Origin: Thalassospira sp. HJ
Lineage (GTDB): Bacteria > Pseudomonadota > Alphaproteobacteria > Rhodospirillales > Thalassospiraceae
NCBI RefSeq assembly: GCF_000948415.1
Contig: NZ_JYII01000012.1
Span: 434,001-498,000 of the forward strand
Direction: 5' to 3'
DNA: 64,000 nt
Part shown: in pieces, positions 62,505-64,000 of the stretch
Numbering within the stretch: the stretch's first letter is position 1
Layout: each line of letters opens with the position of its first letter
Made by a program: the position numbers and the translations under genes
Notes under the pieces: generated by a model
The model's input: only the letters and a program-made list of their open reading frames with translations
What the model was told of the DNA's origin: nothing
Database searches by the model: none

Positions 62505-63038
62505 TCAGGAGATATCGTCTGTGGCCGGGCGGCGTTTGCGCCCCGTAACCATGGCGCGCACCAGATTTTCATGATGGCGCAGGCTGGCCAGGATCACGCC
62601 GCCGACATGAAGCAGCACCAGGAACAGCAGGCCGTTTGCCAGTGCCTCGTGGGTTTCCTCGACCCATTCGGATCCCCAGAACATGGTGGTGGTGTACATC
62701 CAGCCCGTCAGCGCACAACCCGCCATGGCGAGGATGAGGGCGATGATCATGGCTGCCCCGGCCGGGTTATGGCCGAGATAGCGGGATTCCGTGCCGCGCA
62801 GGATATCGCCAAGATATTTAAGCGTTGCCGTAGGGCTTTTGATGAACTGGGTAAAGCGGGCATAGCGCGTACCGATCAGGCCCCAGACAAGGCGTAACGC
62901 AATCAGGCCGCCAGCGGCATATCCGGCCCAGTGATGCAGGCTGTCCCATTCATCGGCCGTGATCCAGGCGATGACGAAACTTGCAGCCAGCCCCCAGTGA
63001 AACAGGCGGACAAACGGGTCCCATACTTTGACAGACAT
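62505..63038 (-). CDS. Cytochrome b561 family protein
   Basis: A 177-residue membrane protein with four helices and histidines placed to bind b-type hemes: VRLFHWGLAASF, SLHHWAGYAAGGLIALRLVWGLIG, and LLHVGGVILASLRHHENLVRAM. These proteins pass electrons between quinol and periplasmic or cytoplasmic acceptors. It is followed upstream by a PepSY-domain gene in the same direction (144 bp gap) and both are divergent from a response regulator gene, a set seen in several Proteobacteria. Confidence 0.9.
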   Translation of the reverse strand: MSVKVWDPFVRLFHWGLAASFVIAWITADEWDSLHHWAGYAAGGLIALRLVWGLIGTRYARFTQFIKSPTATLKYLGDILRGTESRYLGHNPAGAAMIIALILAMAGCALTGWMYTTTMFWGSEWVEETHEALANGLLFLVLLHVGGVILASLRHHENLVRAMVTGRKRRPATDDIS

Positions 63039-63182
63039 GATGCGTGCTCCTGATGGTGCGGGTTTTGTCAGGTAAACAGGTTCGGGGAGGCGACCCTGAG
63101 CAAGGGCACCCGTTCAGGCAGGCACGGGGCCAGGGGACAGCATTGCTCAGGGCCGCACTCAGCCGAGGGAGGCCTTTATTGA

Positions 63183-63485
63183 TCAGTCGTCTTCCTTGAC
63201 GATCTCGAAGGTGGCCGGGTTGAAATAGGCCTCAACCTTCTTGCCATCGGCCTTGATGGCGTAAACCTCAAAACAGCCCTCGTCTTCCTTGATCTTGCGC
63301 ACGTCCCAGCCGTCAGCGGCGAGCTTTTCTTTCAGCGCATCCATGCTCTGCCATTCGGCTTTTGGCACGTTGCAATAGTCATCGCTTGCCTGTGCGGTAT
63401 TGGTGGTCAGGCCAAGGGTGGTGGTCGCCAGCAGGGCAGCGGCAAAGACGCCAAGGGCAGCTTTCGGGAAAACAGTGTTTTTCAT
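63183..63485 (-). CDS. Periplasmic PepSY-domain protein
   Basis: A 100-residue protein with a signal peptide (ALGVFAAALLATTTLGLTTNTAQA) and a single PepSY-like domain (SMDALKEKLAADGWDVRKIKEDEGCFEVYAIKADGKKVEAYFNPATFEIV). PepSY proteins are small inhibitory or metal/heme-related periplasmic domains. Two Cys residues (YCNVP and EGCFEV) could form a disulfide. It is the first gene before cytochrome b561 and likely controlled by the adjacent two-component system. Confidence 0.85.
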   Translation of the reverse strand: MKNTVFPKAALGVFAAALLATTTLGLTTNTAQASDDYCNVPKAEWQSMDALKEKLAADGWDVRKIKEDEGCFEVYAIKADGKKVEAYFNPATFEIVKEDD

Positions 63486-63675
63486 GGCTCGGTTCCTTCA
63501 TAAGATTGTGAGGGCACAAAATGGAAAAATTTCTTTGAGCGTCGCCGATATTGCCGTGCGTTCCTGACAGCAAACTGAAAAAGACACGCAGCGTCGTTCA
63601 GCTTATTGTCAGGATGCAAGCTTAGGTCGTGAGCCGGGGCAGACCCGTTGACATAAAGCCGGATGTGAGGTTGGG

Positions 63676-64000
63676 GTGCGTATTCTTCTGGTCGAAGATG
63701 AAATGATGCTGGCAGACGCGGTGCGCGATCATTTGCTGGCGGCTGGCGAGGCGGTTGATCACAGCGCAAGCGTTGTCGATGCCGAGATCATGCTGCGCGG
63801 AACCAACTATGATGTGTTGCTGCTTGACCTGAACCTGCCCGATGGCAAGGGGCTTGATTTGTTGCGCGATTTGCGTCGCAAGGGATCGGCGACACCGTGC
63901 ATTATCCTGACCGCACAGGATCAGATTTCAGACCGGATCGAGGGGCTTAATGCCGGGGCGGATGATTATCTGGTCAAGCCGTTTGATCTGAATGAGCTTT
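63676..64000 (+). CDS. OmpR-family response regulator, N-terminal part
   Basis: From GTG 63676 the frame stays open to the window end (108 codons). It encodes a receiver domain: MRILLVEDEMML with acidic pocket, phosphoacceptor D51 in LLLDLNLPDG, the conserved Thr in IILTAQ, and the Lys in LVKPFDLNEL. The pattern is that of QseB/PmrA-type regulators. The DNA-binding domain and partner kinase lie beyond the window. Divergent to the PepSY/cytochrome b561 genes, which it probably controls. Confidence 0.92.
   Translation, partial: MRILLVEDEMMLADAVRDHLLAAGEAVDHSASVVDAEIMLRGTNYDVLLLDLNLPDGKGLDLLRDLRRKGSATPCIILTAQDQISDRIEGLNAGADDYLVKPFDLNEL

Overview
The window reads as a chromosomal segment of a marine-type alphaproteobacterium. 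Gene content and codon use recall Rhodospirillales such as Thalassospira; this is an inference from family resemblance and was not tested. Most genes are moderately GC-rich with ordinary SD sites. Several blocks are clearly AT-richer and carry accessory genes: 22.3-23.7, 28.9-30.8, 34.7-38.7, 50.1-50.9 and 56.6-58.2 kb.

Layout. 0-9.7 kb: an AEC-family permease, a 262-bp palindromic repeat element, a GmhB-like phosphatase lacking most zinc ligands, a TPR/GT41 glycosyltransferase, a possible antisense-strand sRNA, ilvD, ald with a divergent Lrp-type regulator, and a TetR regulator. 9.7-18 kb: a polyamine block (potF, potGHI and a PuuA-like glutamine synthetase family ligase) sharing a short palindromic motif, then a divergent dgcN-dgcA pair for D-glutamate use. 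18.3-22.2 kb: a membrane diguanylate cyclase, a candidate sRNA, a GNAT acetyltransferase coupled to an N-formylglutamate amidohydrolase-like gene, and two identical tandem tRNA-Val(GAC) genes. 22.3-31 kb: a small AT-rich insert with a toxin-antitoxin-like pair and a DUF6941-like protein, a yhiI-rbbA-yhhJ exporter operon, and a TPR/HEPN (LA2681-like) gene. 31-34.7 kb: a membrane-anchored metallophosphoesterase and dialkylglycine decarboxylase with its divergent LysR regulator.

34.7-38.7 kb is an accessory patch: an unrecognised two-gene operon beside the stump of a GntR/FCD regulator, a hairpin repeat, vapBC, a 32-residue basic protein and two orphan genes. 38.8-41.9 kb is a YdiJ-type FAD/Fe-S dehydrogenase. 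42.6-50.9 kb is a two-partner secretion contact-dependent inhibition system: FhaC/ShlB-like transporter, 2022-residue CdiA-like effector with a C-terminal PD-(D/E)xK-like nuclease tip, and an overlapping immunity gene. 51-56 kb holds a NitT/TauT-type ABC importer with a ureohydrolase and divergent LysR regulator, probably for a guanidino compound. 56-64 kb holds parDE, a secreted Cys-rich protein, an odd LysR protein with an insertion, a membrane protein next to a patatin, a hexapeptide acetyltransferase, and a cytochrome b561/PepSY pair beside a truncated response regulator.

A common theme is scavenging of unusual organic nitrogen: polyamines, D-glutamate, N-formylglutamate, dialkylglycines, guanidino compounds and alanine. 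Inserted between these are mobile competition and defence genes. No transposase, integrase, CRISPR array or rRNA gene was seen.
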